NCBI RefSeq assembly: GCF_001984825.2 | Contig: NZ_CP043319.1 | Coordinates: 1 to 64,000 of the forward strand | Length of the DNA: 64,000 nt | Reading direction: 5' to 3' | Origin: Enterobacter chengduensis | GTDB lineage: Bacteria > Pseudomonadota > Gammaproteobacteria > Enterobacterales > Enterobacteriaceae | Shown here: piece after piece, positions 1-8,325 of the stretch | Layout: every line of letters starts with the position of its first letter | Numbering within the stretch: position 1 is the first letter of the stretch | The notes under the pieces: generated by a model | Seen by the model: only the letters and a program-made list of their open reading frames with translations | What the model was told of the DNA's origin: nothing | Database searches by the model: none | Position numbers and translations under genes: made by a program

Positions 1-867
1 GTGAGTAAGCAGAATTCCGAAACCACTACACTTTACCGTCAGGTAAAAAATCCGAATCCAGTTTTCATTCCTGAAAAGGGAAAGAAAACCCTTCCGTTCT
101 GTGAAAAAATTCGCGAGAAAGCTGTTGGCTTCACTGAGCGTGCAGAGTTCCAGGCACTGGTTGCTATGCTGATCGCCCGTGGTGAGCGCAAAAAGCGCCC
201 GCCAGTGTTACGCATACGGGCACTGGAAGCATCCGTACAGGCAATGTGTCACTATTTTAATCCCCTTGCTAATCGCGTTGGTTCATCGCTCACTACCATG
301 AGCATTCGCTGCGGACTGGCCACAGAAAAAAAACGTCTGTCGATCACCCGTCTGACGGGTGCCCTGAAGTTTCTCGCTCAGCTGAACCTCATTACCTATA
401 ACACCGAATACGATAAAGAAATTGGCTGTAATATCCCCACAGACATCACTTTCACACCGTTGATGTGGCAGGTGCTTGGGGTGTCTGAAGAAGCCGTTGC
501 TGCTGCGCGCCGCAGCCGTATTGAGTGGGAAAATAAGCAGCGTGAGAAGAAAGGGCTTCCTCGCGCCGGTGCTGATGAACTTATCAGTGCGGCCTGGTCA
601 TTCGTTCGTGAACGCTTCCGTCAGTACCACAAGTCACGCTATGAACACGGCATGAAACGTCACAGGGCGCGTAAGGACGCTCCGCGAACGCGCAAAGAGA
701 TCGAGCTGCTGGTTCGCCAGCAAATCCAAAAAGAAATCAGGAAAGGCCGCTTCTTCGGTAATCTTGATGCGGTTCGGGCAGAGATAGAACGCCGTGTCTC
801 GGAGCGAATGAAGCTTTCGCGTGGCCATTACGCACGACTTGGTGATGCATTGCTGGTCACAACCTAA
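1..867 (+). CDS. repA: IncFII-family plasmid replication initiator RepA
   Basis: RepA of the IncFII group binds the downstream origin and, with host DnaA, starts theta replication in cis. The protein (288 aa) carries the family's N-terminal YRQVKNPNPVF and PLANRV blocks, the DITFTPLMW segment and a long basic C-terminal region ending in SRGHYARLGDAL. Its length matches R100-type RepA (about 285 aa), so the GTG at base 1 gives an essentially full protein, although a few upstream codons could lie outside the window. The copA/tap control region normally found upstream is not in view. The next 250 bp hold the expected oriR. Family assignment is firm; the exact IncFII subtype cannot be read without comparison. 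Confidence 0.95.
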   Translation: MSKQNSETTTLYRQVKNPNPVFIPEKGKKTLPFCEKIREKAVGFTERAEFQALVAMLIARGERKKRPPVLRIRALEASVQAMCHYFNPLANRVGSSLTTMSIRCGLATEKKRLSITRLTGALKFLAQLNLITYNTEYDKEIGCNIPTDITFTPLMWQVLGVSEEAVAAARRSRIEWENKQREKKGLPRAGADELISAAWSFVRERFRQYHKSRYEHGMKRHRARKDAPRTRKEIELLVRQQIQKEIRKGRFFGNLDAVRAEIERRVSERMKLSRGHYARLGDALLVTT

Positions 868-1310
868 CGCCAGCTAATACGCTGCCTTTTTGAATCTGGT
901 GCCCTGGCATCGGTTTACGCCTGCCCACTTTTCGGCTTTTATTGCCGTGTTAACCTTCTTCAGCCCCTGTTTCAGGCCCCCGTCGGGGACCTGAATGACA
1001 AACATGTCCTGCTGATGCCGGGTTTTCTAAACTTAACCAAAATTCTTCTTTTGTTGCCCGCATATTTCTGTGACCGAACGCCCAATATTTCACCGCTTTT
1101 AGGTTTTCATCCAGTTATCCACATAAACCACAAGAGGCTAAAGTGATAAGCTACTGGATGGATGCTTTTTAAACCACAATAAGGAATTTCTACAAACCGC
1201 GATGATCCTTTTAAACTTCTGATCTCCTATCTTTTAAACTTCAGTCATTACTTACATTTAAAAATAAAACCTATTCGCCACCTGTCCTGTGGACATGTGT
1301 ATAACGCCCG
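868..1310. other. oriR: Plasmid replication origin (CIS/oriR of IncFII type)
   Basis: Directly 3' of repA is a non-coding stretch of the kind that forms CIS plus oriR in IncFII plasmids. A perfect DnaA box, TTATCCACA, lies at 1115-1123. It is followed by AT-rich DNA with the direct repeat CTTTTAAACTTC at 1208-1219 and 1231-1242 (23 bp apart, about two helical turns) and a partial third copy near 1165. This order (DnaA box, then AT-rich repeats) fits the melting region. The assignment is by position and motif; the boundary is approximate. Confidence 0.8.
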
Positions 1311-1941
1311 CCCTTGCAGCGGACAAAGTCCGCGCCGGTTCGGTTCAGGCGCTTTGCGCCTAGAGTTAGCACCCGCCAAAAATGGCGGGCAGGGTTCAGA
1401 ACGTTACAACAGCAACAGTCGACCACTTACTCCTAGGATCCTCAGCTCCCCACAAAAAACCCACCACTGAAAAGCGCCGCCGCCCGGGCCGAAGGCCCGG
1501 AACAACATCGCTTTTAATGATGGATGTTGTAACTAGAACCCGAGCCGCTTTAATTCACACCTCCGGCAGACCCTGTGCAACACGCCCGTAAGCGGTCCTA
1601 ACGGCCCGCTAACGCGGAGATACGCCCCGACTGCGGCGAAGCCTTGTCGTGACCACTCCGACGGCGCACATCATTTCCTGTGCCGCCTGTCTGCGGGTTA
1701 TGGCTTAGCAGGGCGAAGTGATGGATTGGTGGAACCTATCAAAACTGATACCGGCTGCGCCGGGCTACGGCGCCATTTACGGAGGTGCAGTATTCAGCGA
1801 CAGAGGGCGCCTTCATGCGCCTTCGGCGCATTTATTGGGGCCAGTTTGGATATCGAAAATTATTGTACGTTGAGGTCAAAAATCGACCTTAATAGAAAAT
1901 ACAAAAACTTAGGATATTGTTTTTTTATTGATTTATCACCG
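1311..1941. other. Gene-free hairpin-rich segment after oriR
   Basis: I see no convincing gene here. Three perfect hairpins follow each other: GCGGACAAAGTCCGC at 1319-1333, GGCGCTTTGCGCC at 1348-1360 and CCCGCC/GGCGGG at 1372-1389. A fourth lies at 1484-1500 (CCGGGCC/GGCCCGG) and another at about 1814-1830. A 28-bp GC-rich stretch at 1749-1776 (ACCGGCTGCGCCGGGCTACG core) recurs in slightly changed form at 21432-21459. The short ORFs at 1382 and 1726 have no ribosome-binding site and consist of these repeats. Confidence 0.6.
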
Positions 1942-2727
1942 TCAGCGGGGACTTTTTTCAGCAATATTCTTAAGTGAATAACGTGCTGGAGTCGTACCTG
2001 TATGCTGTCGAAAAAACGTGATGAATGCACTGTCGCTGACAAATTCCAGCTGTTGCGCCACATAGCTTAACTGCCATCCGTCACACAGCATTTCCATTGC
2101 CTTTAGCAGCCTCCACTGCTGCCGCCAGTTCTGATAATTCATTCCGGTATCTCTGATAAAGACCCGGCTTATCGTGCGCTCAGATGCACCAATCTGTTGG
2201 GACAACTGGCCAAGGCGTGGGGGTAATTCGCCCGTACGTACTCCATCCAGCCATAAGTTCAGGCGAGCGTCTGAGGGGAGCTGTAATGTCCAGTTTTCTG
2301 TGCGTGCAGTCTGTATTTCTTCACAGAAAACGTTAATGAGACTGGCCTGTTGCTCTGCCAGCATTCCCCATGGCCAGAATGCCATTCGTTCTATGACTTC
2401 AAAAAACAGGGGATTAACCTCGACTATTTGCAGTGGCAGTAGAGATAACGGAAGCGTGGTTGAAAAGTAGAGGGAACGATAGGCCAGCACACCACGCATC
2501 ATGGCGCGATGAATTGTTCCTGCAGGGATCCAGGCTGCTCGGCGGGGGGGAAGCTGGCACAGGGTTTGTTCAAGTTCAATTGTGATGCTCCCCGACGCTG
2601 AAAAGAGCAGCTGATGACGAAGGTGACTGTGTTGTCCTGAATCGTGTACACCTAAATCGGACGCAATTCCGATTACCGGCTCACTAAAACTATCCGGATC
2701 GAAACTATCGTCGGGGCTAATTTTCAT
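1942..2727 (-). CDS. AraC-family transcriptional regulator
   Basis: This 261-aa protein has an N-terminal cupin-like sensor half (an H-x-H-LRHQLLF segment, then an AAWIPAGTIH turn) and a C-terminal double helix-turn-helix. The second half contains the LSQQIGASERTISRVFIRD recognition helix and the FVSDSAFITFFRQHTGTTP AraC signature. It is transcribed divergently from the MFS exporter that starts 101 bp away, the arrangement of a regulator controlling its own efflux gene; E. coli nimR (yeaM)-nimT is a comparable pair. The regulatory target is inferred from position only. The ligand is unknown. Confidence 0.9.
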   Translation of the reverse strand: MKISPDDSFDPDSFSEPVIGIASDLGVHDSGQHSHLRHQLLFSASGSITIELEQTLCQLPPRRAAWIPAGTIHRAMMRGVLAYRSLYFSTTLPLSLLPLQIVEVNPLFFEVIERMAFWPWGMLAEQQASLINVFCEEIQTARTENWTLQLPSDARLNLWLDGVRTGELPPRLGQLSQQIGASERTISRVFIRDTGMNYQNWRQQWRLLKAMEMLCDGWQLSYVAQQLEFVSDSAFITFFRQHTGTTPARYSLKNIAEKSPR

Positions 2728-2828
2728 AAAATGTCTGATATTTAGTATTTAAAGTCCTTATTATTATAATAAGACATTATCGTCTCAGCAATAATGCCCT
2801 CCAGTTTTCTGTTTCTCTGGATATTGTT

Positions 2829-3956
2829 ATGAATAGTATTATTCGCCCTCCCCTGTGGCTGCTGACGCTGCTTATTATGTTTCCACAACTGGTAGAAACT
2901 ATATACAGCCCTGCGTTGCCAGATATCGCCAGATCTTTTCAGGTAAGCAGCGAGCGTGCTGCTCAGACGCTTTCAGTCTATTTTTTCTCCTTTGCTGCCG
3001 GAGTGGCATTGTGGGGCTGGCTGAGTGACTGGTTCGGACGACGTCCGGCCATCATGGCTGGACTCATCTGTTACGGAGCGGGATCTGTAATGGCAATTGT
3101 GTCCACCGATTTTAGCGTATTACTGCTGGCCCGTATGGTGGCAGCCACGGGTGCTGCCGCCGGGTCTGTTGTAGTGCAGACCATGCTGAGGGACAGTTAT
3201 GAATCAACCTCACTGGCCCGCGTCTTTTCCGTCATGGGAGCGGCGCTTGCACTGAGTCCGGTTTTCGGTCTGGTAAGTGGAGGCTGGCTGGTAAGTCTGT
3301 ACGGCCATACCGGCGTATTTATTGCTCTGGCATCACTGGCGATAATATTGCTAATACTGGCAGCAGTTTTACTGCCGGAAACGCGGCCAGAGAACACGCT
3401 CAGAATCCGGGGGAGCGGTCTGGCGTCCCGCATGATCCGGGACGGTATGCTCTGGAAAAATGCAATACTCGTAGCCCTGCTGAATACAATGTTGTTCAGT
3501 TATTACAGCCTGGCTCCGTTTCTTTTCAGGCTGCTGGGGTGGAGCTCCAGGGCATTCGGATGGACGGGGATATTACTGGCACTTGCTTCACTCTCGGGCA
3601 GCCTCCTGAACCGGAGACTGTTAACAACCGGTATAACACCGGAACAGCTGGTACGTCATGCATGTACACTGGCTCTGCTTTCCGGTGTTGCTGCCTGGTG
3701 GTTGCAGCACTCGGCGTGGATACTTATACCGGTAGCCGGAACTGTAATTGCCTATGGCATAGCGATACCCAACGTGTTGAGCCAGGCGCTGCACCGTTAT
3801 CGCGAACAGACCGGAGCTGCGGGAGCATTATTCGGCTTGAGCTATTACTTATTACTGGGAATGATGCTGGGGCTCGCCGGCATGGTGCAGCAACTGGGAC
3901 TGGTTCTGACAATCTGTGCTGCTATGTCTCTTTTGTGCAGTGTGTTACGTGGGTGA
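2829..3956 (+). CDS. MFS drug-efflux transporter, Bcr/CflA type
   Basis: This is a 375-aa, very hydrophobic inner-membrane protein. The loop after the second membrane segment carries the MFS motif A (GWLSDWFGRRPAIM), and the YSPALPDIARSFQVS segment near residue 27 is typical of the 12-TM Bcr/CflA drug:proton antiporters. It would export an amphipathic substrate using the proton gradient; the substrate cannot be read from sequence. It lies head to head with the AraC regulator. A GC hairpin (ACAGGCG/CGCCTGT, 3961-3978) follows the stop but lacks a clear T-run. The protein is slightly short for the family (about 390-400 aa). Confidence 0.88.
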   Translation: MNSIIRPPLWLLTLLIMFPQLVETIYSPALPDIARSFQVSSERAAQTLSVYFFSFAAGVALWGWLSDWFGRRPAIMAGLICYGAGSVMAIVSTDFSVLLLARMVAATGAAAGSVVVQTMLRDSYESTSLARVFSVMGAALALSPVFGLVSGGWLVSLYGHTGVFIALASLAIILLILAAVLLPETRPENTLRIRGSGLASRMIRDGMLWKNAILVALLNTMLFSYYSLAPFLFRLLGWSSRAFGWTGILLALASLSGSLLNRRLLTTGITPEQLVRHACTLALLSGVAAWWLQHSAWILIPVAGTVIAYGIAIPNVLSQALHRYREQTGAAGALFGLSYYLLLGMMLGLAGMVQQLGLVLTICAAMSLLCSVLRG

Positions 3957-4171
3957 ACCGACAGGCGGAAGCGCCTGTAATGCAAAGCCCGGGCGTCGTG
4001 GATATATTAAGTGAGACACGACGACACGTTTTATCTGCAGGGAACGGAAATCAGTGGTGCAAAATGTTGCTTGCAGGCTATCTGTAGGGCACCGGTATAA
4101 TGATGTCTTCATCTTTTCATTATGAAGTATCCAACATCAGTGTGTTGTTTTTTCCGAAAAGGAACGCTTTT

Positions 4172-4741
4172 ATGTATTCTGAAAACCAAAGAATTATTAT
4201 TACCGGCGGACCGGGGTCAGGTAAAAGCACGCTGCTGAATTCCCTGCGCGCAAAAGGTTATCCGACGGCAGCTGAGGCCGGACGCGCAATCATACGGAAC
4301 CAGGTGGCGATCGGCGGAAATGCGCTGCCCTGGAAGGACAGGGAAGCTTTCGCCGGGCTGATGCTGAACTGGGAGTTACGCTCGTGGCATGAAGCTGCTC
4401 AAAGCGAAACGCCATTTTTCTTTGACCGTGGGCTGCCGGATATAGTTGGCTATCTTACGCTCTGTAATCTGCCGGTGCCGCCCCATATGAAGAGAGCGAC
4501 TGAACTGTTCCGGTATGCTCATACCGTGTTCATCGCGCCGCCATGGGAAGACATCTACGTACAGGATACGGAGCGTAAGCAGTCATTCGGGGAAGCGGTT
4601 CAGACGTACCATGCAATGGCTGAGGCCTACGGCAGATGCGGCTATAACCTCATCAGGTTACCGCTTTGCGGGCCGGAAGAGCGGGCTGAAATTATTTTAT
4701 CCAGCCTGTACGACAGGCATCACCACGGCGAGCCCTCCTGA
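4172..4741 (+). CDS. P-loop NTPase, AAA_28/NadR-like predicted ATPase
   Basis: The 189-aa protein starts MYSENQRIIITGGPGSGKST: a Walker A loop (GGPGSGKST) at residues 11-19, and FFFDRGLPDIVGY as the Walker-B-like stretch near residue 88. These features match the small predicted ATPases of the AAA_28 group, related to nucleotide kinases; no substrate is known. I chose the ATG at 4172 because AAGGAACG precedes it; an upstream in-frame ATG at 4100 has no RBS. The stop codon coincides with the start of the decayed ftsI-bla relic (from about 4735), so the last residues may derive from that junction. Confidence 0.75.
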   Translation: MYSENQRIIITGGPGSGKSTLLNSLRAKGYPTAAEAGRAIIRNQVAIGGNALPWKDREAFAGLMLNWELRSWHEAAQSETPFFFDRGLPDIVGYLTLCNLPVPPHMKRATELFRYAHTVFIAPPWEDIYVQDTERKQSFGEAVQTYHAMAEAYGRCGYNLIRLPLCGPEERAEIILSSLYDRHHHGEPS

Positions 4742-5045
4742 GGTGGTGCTGGTTATGGCTATAACTATCCGAAAGCGCGACAGTATTTTGGTGGCTCAAG
4801 TGGCGGCGCCAGTCTTCGACCGGATTATCGGTCCGGTACTTATCCGGATGAAGGTTGTACCGGACCGTCCGGCTGAACAGATCCTTTTTGTTCAGAATTT
4901 ATTTGTTATCACACAAACTTAACTTTAAAAGGTTGCTATTAATCTGTTAAAAAATCCTCTCATGATCATCCCCTTACTGACTGGATTGTGTCATCCAGCC
5001 TTATCTACGCCAGCAATGGTTACTGACACCATATACGGTGCTGGT
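4735..5045 (+). pseudogene. Decayed duplicate of the ftsI 3' end plus bla signal-peptide region
   Basis: This stretch aligns base by base with 14438-14760, the end of the FtsI-like gene and the start of the LAP beta-lactamase. The relic reads PEVVLVMAI, then (after shifts) VAAPVFDRIIGPVLIRMK, against PEVALVVVI and VAAPVFGQIIGPVLTRLK in the intact gene. The shared run CCGTCCGGCTGAACAG spans the ancestral stop region. Beyond it, TTACTGACTGGATTGTGTC and CCAGCCTTATCTACGCCAGC mirror the LAP signal-peptide codons, but the start codon is destroyed and the frame is broken. Nothing downstream of about 5045 resembles the beta-lactamase. It is an old, truncated second copy of the locus. Confidence 0.8.
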
Positions 5046-5086
5046 TTAGCCGATGTGCCCTCAGCGATGAATTGAACCTGCACATG

Positions 5087-5482
5087 TCATTTGTAGAGCC
5101 ACTGACCGCCGATATACTTGTCAGGATTTTTCATGCACGCATCCATAAAAGTACCGTAGTTGTCAGGGCCTTTCATTGTATTGGACCATATTTTCTCAAT
5201 TAAAGAATCAGACCACTTTTCAAAGTTATTGCCATCAATGAAGTCTGGGTTTTTGTATCTGCTTTTTGGGATACAGCTGTTGAGAGTTTGAGTTTCACCG
5301 GTCGCCACCTCATGGATGAACTGCTTAGCCTGATTTTTGCTGCATTGCCTCTCTTTATACAGCGCCACCATATCCGAAAGCGTAGCGGCTCTAAAGGAGC
5401 ACTCATTGTGTATATTCCTTTTCTCAGCCATTGCCGAAAACGATATGAAAACAGTTAATGCAGCTAAAATATTTTTCATCAT
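5087..5482 (-). CDS. Putative periplasmic protein, unknown function
   Basis: The 131-aa product begins with a clean Sec signal peptide (MMKNILAALTVFISFSAMA, cleavage after AMA) and has four cysteines in the mature part, suggesting a disulfide-bonded exported protein. I do not recognise the family. The gene is AT-richer than its neighbours. It stands alone, pointing away from the LysE-family gene, and ends about 40 bp from the bla relic. An alternative start is the second Met. Coding status is supported by the signal peptide and length; the function is open. Confidence 0.6.
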   Translation of the reverse strand: MMKNILAALTVFISFSAMAEKRNIHNECSFRAATLSDMVALYKERQCSKNQAKQFIHEVATGETQTLNSCIPKSRYKNPDFIDGNNFEKWSDSLIEKIWSNTMKGPDNYGTFMDACMKNPDKYIGGQWLYK

Positions 5483-5527
5483 GACATCAATTCCTTACAG
5501 ATACTTTTTAATCTGATTAAATCGCGC

Positions 5528-5561
5528 AAAAAAAGCCCTGACAATCTGAGGAAAGCAGGGC
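5528..5561 (-). terminator. Rho-independent terminator (minus strand)
   Basis: GCCCTG (5535-5540) and CAGGGC (5556-5561) form a stem, and on the minus strand the hairpin is followed by seven T. It is placed to end minus-strand transcripts from the LysE-family gene before the exported-protein gene. Confidence 0.65.
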
Positions 5562-5661
5562 AAATATCTCACAGGTTGCAGTTCATTCTTTCTGCATTGT
5601 GAAATTTTTCATCAGTTATGAGCCTTTTTACCCTGCTGACAGGTAAAGCAGTCTGGTCCTG

Positions 5662-6294
5662 TTATTTAACAAAGGAGGAATAAATCAGCCGCATACCCAG
5701 TGCTGCCAGAACCGCGGATGATGCCCGATCGACTGAGGTTTTCAGACGAAGATAAGCCCTGCGCGGTCTTTCGGAGGACAGGCAGAGCGAAACGATCGCG
5801 TACCAGCCAAAATCAATCAGGAAACTCATCAGCGGGATCGCGACATAAAAAAGGGCCGGGATATTTTCAGGCAGCAGGGCGCTGAAGATCGATGCAAAAA
5901 TGATTGCTGTTTTAGGGTTACTGAGCTGCGTCAGTAAGCCATCCCGGAACGTCATCATCAGCGTCCTGCCGTCATTTTTATCGCCGTCAAGCGCCAGATA
6001 CAGAGGCCGGGTTGCGTCCCTGAACATTTTAACAGCAAGCCATAACAGATAGGCCCCGCCCGCAACTTTCAGCACCATGAACAGCTCCGGAACCATGAGC
6101 AGCAGCTTCTGCAGGCCGAGCATGGCGGCCAGCGAAAAAATGGCAGCGCCCACGCCGGTACCGAGAGCGGTCACAAGCCCGTGGCGTCGGGAGTGGACGA
6201 CCGCATTCCGCGCGACATAGATAAAACTGGGACCCGGGCTGATAACCCCCATTGTCAGAACGGTGGCAATCGCTATCAGGCTGGAAATAATCAT
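5662..6294 (-). CDS. LysE/RhtB-family amino-acid exporter
   Basis: This 210-aa hydrophobic protein contains the family signature GVISPGPSFIYVARNAV near residue 14 and about six membrane segments. LysE/RhtB proteins export amino acids or their derivatives across the inner membrane. I place the start at 6294 because a GAGG box stands about seven bases upstream; a longer reading frame to 6333 lacks a good site. The gene lies downstream of, and in the same direction as, the EAL-domain gene with about 120 bp between them. Substrate is not predictable. Confidence 0.88.
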   Translation of the reverse strand: MIISSLIAIATVLTMGVISPGPSFIYVARNAVVHSRRHGLVTALGTGVGAAIFSLAAMLGLQKLLLMVPELFMVLKVAGGAYLLWLAVKMFRDATRPLYLALDGDKNDGRTLMMTFRDGLLTQLSNPKTAIIFASIFSALLPENIPALFYVAIPLMSFLIDFGWYAIVSLCLSSERPRRAYLRLKTSVDRASSAVLAALGMRLIYSSFVK

Positions 6295-6413
6295 GCTGAC
6301 CTCGGCTGAAGTTAGAAAATGGTGTGACATCACTCATTCAAAATATAAAGAAGGAGATACATGTAACATCAACGCCATGACATAAACAGGCGAAAATCCG
6401 GTTAATATTGATC

Positions 6414-7961
6414 TTACGCAATAACGTCGTCTTTCAGTCTCACGCCCTGCTCCCGGTACCACTGATAAAACGCGGCAGCCGGCATGGGTCTGGCATAATA
6501 ATAACCCTGAACGTAAGGTACCTGATTTTTTATCAGCCATTCAGCCTGATGTGCGGCCATTACGCCCTCGGCAATGGTGGTCAGCCCCAGCCGTCTGCTG
6601 AGGCCCAAAATGGTGTCCAGTACCGGCGTGTCCGCACCGGCCGACGTCAGGCTGTCGATGAATATTTTGTCAATTTTCAGGTAATCCACCGGCAGGCTCT
6701 GAAGCAGGCTCAGCGAGCAGTAGCCCGTACCAAAATCATCCACGGCCACCTGACAGCCTTTCTGGCGTAGCTCATGAAGTTTCGCTGATGCCGCTTCAGT
6801 GTCCTCAACCAGGCTGCGCTCGGTAATTTCCAGCACCAGTCGAAAAGCGGGATCGAGAGAAACCCACAGTCTCAGTACGTCAGCGGTAAACGACCGGTCC
6901 GTCAGGTGAGGGGCTGCGATATTCACGCCCAGATGGAAGGGGTCAGTCACCTGCCATGCCCTGACATCGTCTTCTATCAGGCTGAAGAGATGCTGCGTCA
7001 GGCTGACAATCAGACCTTCCTCTTCAGCGGCCCGGATAAACACCACCGGTGAAATGCTTCTACCGTCAGTACGCTGCCAGCGCATCAGGGCTTCGGCGCC
7101 GGAGCAGGCACCAGTCGCGGTGTCACAGACCGGCTGGTAATGCACGCTGAATTCGCCGTCTGCCATCCCTTTCCTGATTTCTTCCGCCAGAGACATCTTT
7201 CTAGAATCCCAGCGATGCCACATGTACAGCATGGCCAGGGTCAGTAGCAGGGACAGGGGACCGAGGAAAAGCAGATTACGCAGGATGTAATGGCGAAGCG
7301 ACAGCGTCGGTGTAAGAACCTGAAGCTGCGCCTGACTCGCGGCAGAGTGGAACTCAGCTGTGAACACTTTCACACGTGGGGAGATTTTCTCCTGCCCGGA
7401 AATGACGGGGCCATCACTGAACCTGAGCTGCTGAACCGAATGATTCTCATCATCCAGGGAGTCCATCAGGTCCGTAACGTATCGGGCATCCACCACGCTG
7501 AATGCCGTCGTCCGGTTGCCGGCGCCATAAGCGTAGATAACAGCCACGTGCCCGGGCACGCTGCTGGTCCCCTCCGTGGCGATAACGTTTATCTTCCCTG
7601 TGGGTACTGAAACGGCAACACCAAAAATCTCATCGGCACTTTGCTGTCTGGCTCCGGTCACGGAGGAGCAGATTACTTTACCATCCCGTATAAGCCCGGT
7701 GCTGCGGATGTAGGGCGTGAGGGCGCCGTTCTCCGTCATCTGCTGCAGGACGCTTTCACAGGGCTGAGTGGCGAGCCTGGCGGTTACCAGGCTTGCATGG
7801 CGGGCAATGGACGTGATGTGGTCGACCTGGCTCATCAGTATGTCTGCCGTCACGGACGTGTCCCTGCTCAGCTGGCGCCAGGCCATCCCTGACGACAGCA
7901 GTGTAGCCAGGATTGCGGGTACGATAATTCCGGCAGCCAGCGCCCTTTTTCGTAATTTCAT
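6414..7961 (-). CDS. Cyclic-di-GMP phosphodiesterase with CSS sensor and EAL domain
   Basis: The 515-aa protein has an N-terminal membrane anchor, a periplasmic CSS-motif sensor with conserved cysteines (QPCESVLQQM and KVICSSV), a second membrane segment near residue 230, and a cytoplasmic EAL domain. The catalytic signature GAEALMRW, the metal-binding DDFGTGYCSLS loop, the DYLKIDKIFI strand and the AEGV segment are all present, so hydrolysis of c-di-GMP is expected. CSS-EAL enzymes are commonly gated by periplasmic redox state (DsbA/DsbB). The start at 7961 has an AAAGGACG box. It may lower c-di-GMP and so affect motility or biofilm in the host. Confidence 0.92.
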   Translation of the reverse strand: MKLRKRALAAGIIVPAILATLLSSGMAWRQLSRDTSVTADILMSQVDHITSIARHASLVTARLATQPCESVLQQMTENGALTPYIRSTGLIRDGKVICSSVTGARQQSADEIFGVAVSVPTGKINVIATEGTSSVPGHVAVIYAYGAGNRTTAFSVVDARYVTDLMDSLDDENHSVQQLRFSDGPVISGQEKISPRVKVFTAEFHSAASQAQLQVLTPTLSLRHYILRNLLFLGPLSLLLTLAMLYMWHRWDSRKMSLAEEIRKGMADGEFSVHYQPVCDTATGACSGAEALMRWQRTDGRSISPVVFIRAAEEEGLIVSLTQHLFSLIEDDVRAWQVTDPFHLGVNIAAPHLTDRSFTADVLRLWVSLDPAFRLVLEITERSLVEDTEAASAKLHELRQKGCQVAVDDFGTGYCSLSLLQSLPVDYLKIDKIFIDSLTSAGADTPVLDTILGLSRRLGLTTIAEGVMAAHQAEWLIKNQVPYVQGYYYARPMPAAAFYQWYREQGVRLKDDVIA

Positions 7962-8069
7962 TATTCGTCCTTTGGGGTCTTTCCATGAATACACTATCAC
8001 TGTTTAGTGACGTGATAATCATTAATCCCTTTACGTTTCAGGGTTATTTAAGCAGGTGCACGCAGCGGG

Positions 8070-8246
8070 ATGTACTCTGTAATGAATATAAGCGCAGATT
8101 TTAAAGAGGTTAATTATTTTTTTAACCGGGTTGATATCGTTCTGACAGCATCACTCATTTTCGTTGTCACTGCTGAAATCTGGCTGCTATCGGGGAGCAT
8201 GATGTGGCGGGCTGGCATGCTGATAACTCTTTATCTGCTGCAGTGA
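8070..8246 (+). CDS. Possible small membrane protein (58 aa)
   Basis: An open frame starts at ATG 8070 (second in-frame ATG at 8082) and runs to TGA at 8246. The product has a central hydrophobic stretch (VLTASLIFVVTAEIWLL) and a second weaker one near the C-terminus, as expected of a two-pass small membrane protein. The ribosome-binding site is weak. It lies in the gap between the EAL gene and the MBL hydrolase. Coding status is uncertain. Confidence 0.35.
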   Translation: MYSVMNISADFKEVNYFFNRVDIVLTASLIFVVTAEIWLLSGSMMWRAGMLITLYLLQ

Positions 8247-8325
8247 GAAAAATGCCGCCCTGAAACACGTAACAGCGCTGCTGTCGGGACAATGGGGTAA
8301 TTAACCGCTAAGGGAGAACTGACCT

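Noticed and set aside
1382..1591. A 69-aa ORF after oriR
   Set aside because: It overlaps several hairpins, has no RBS and a biased Arg/Pro composition.
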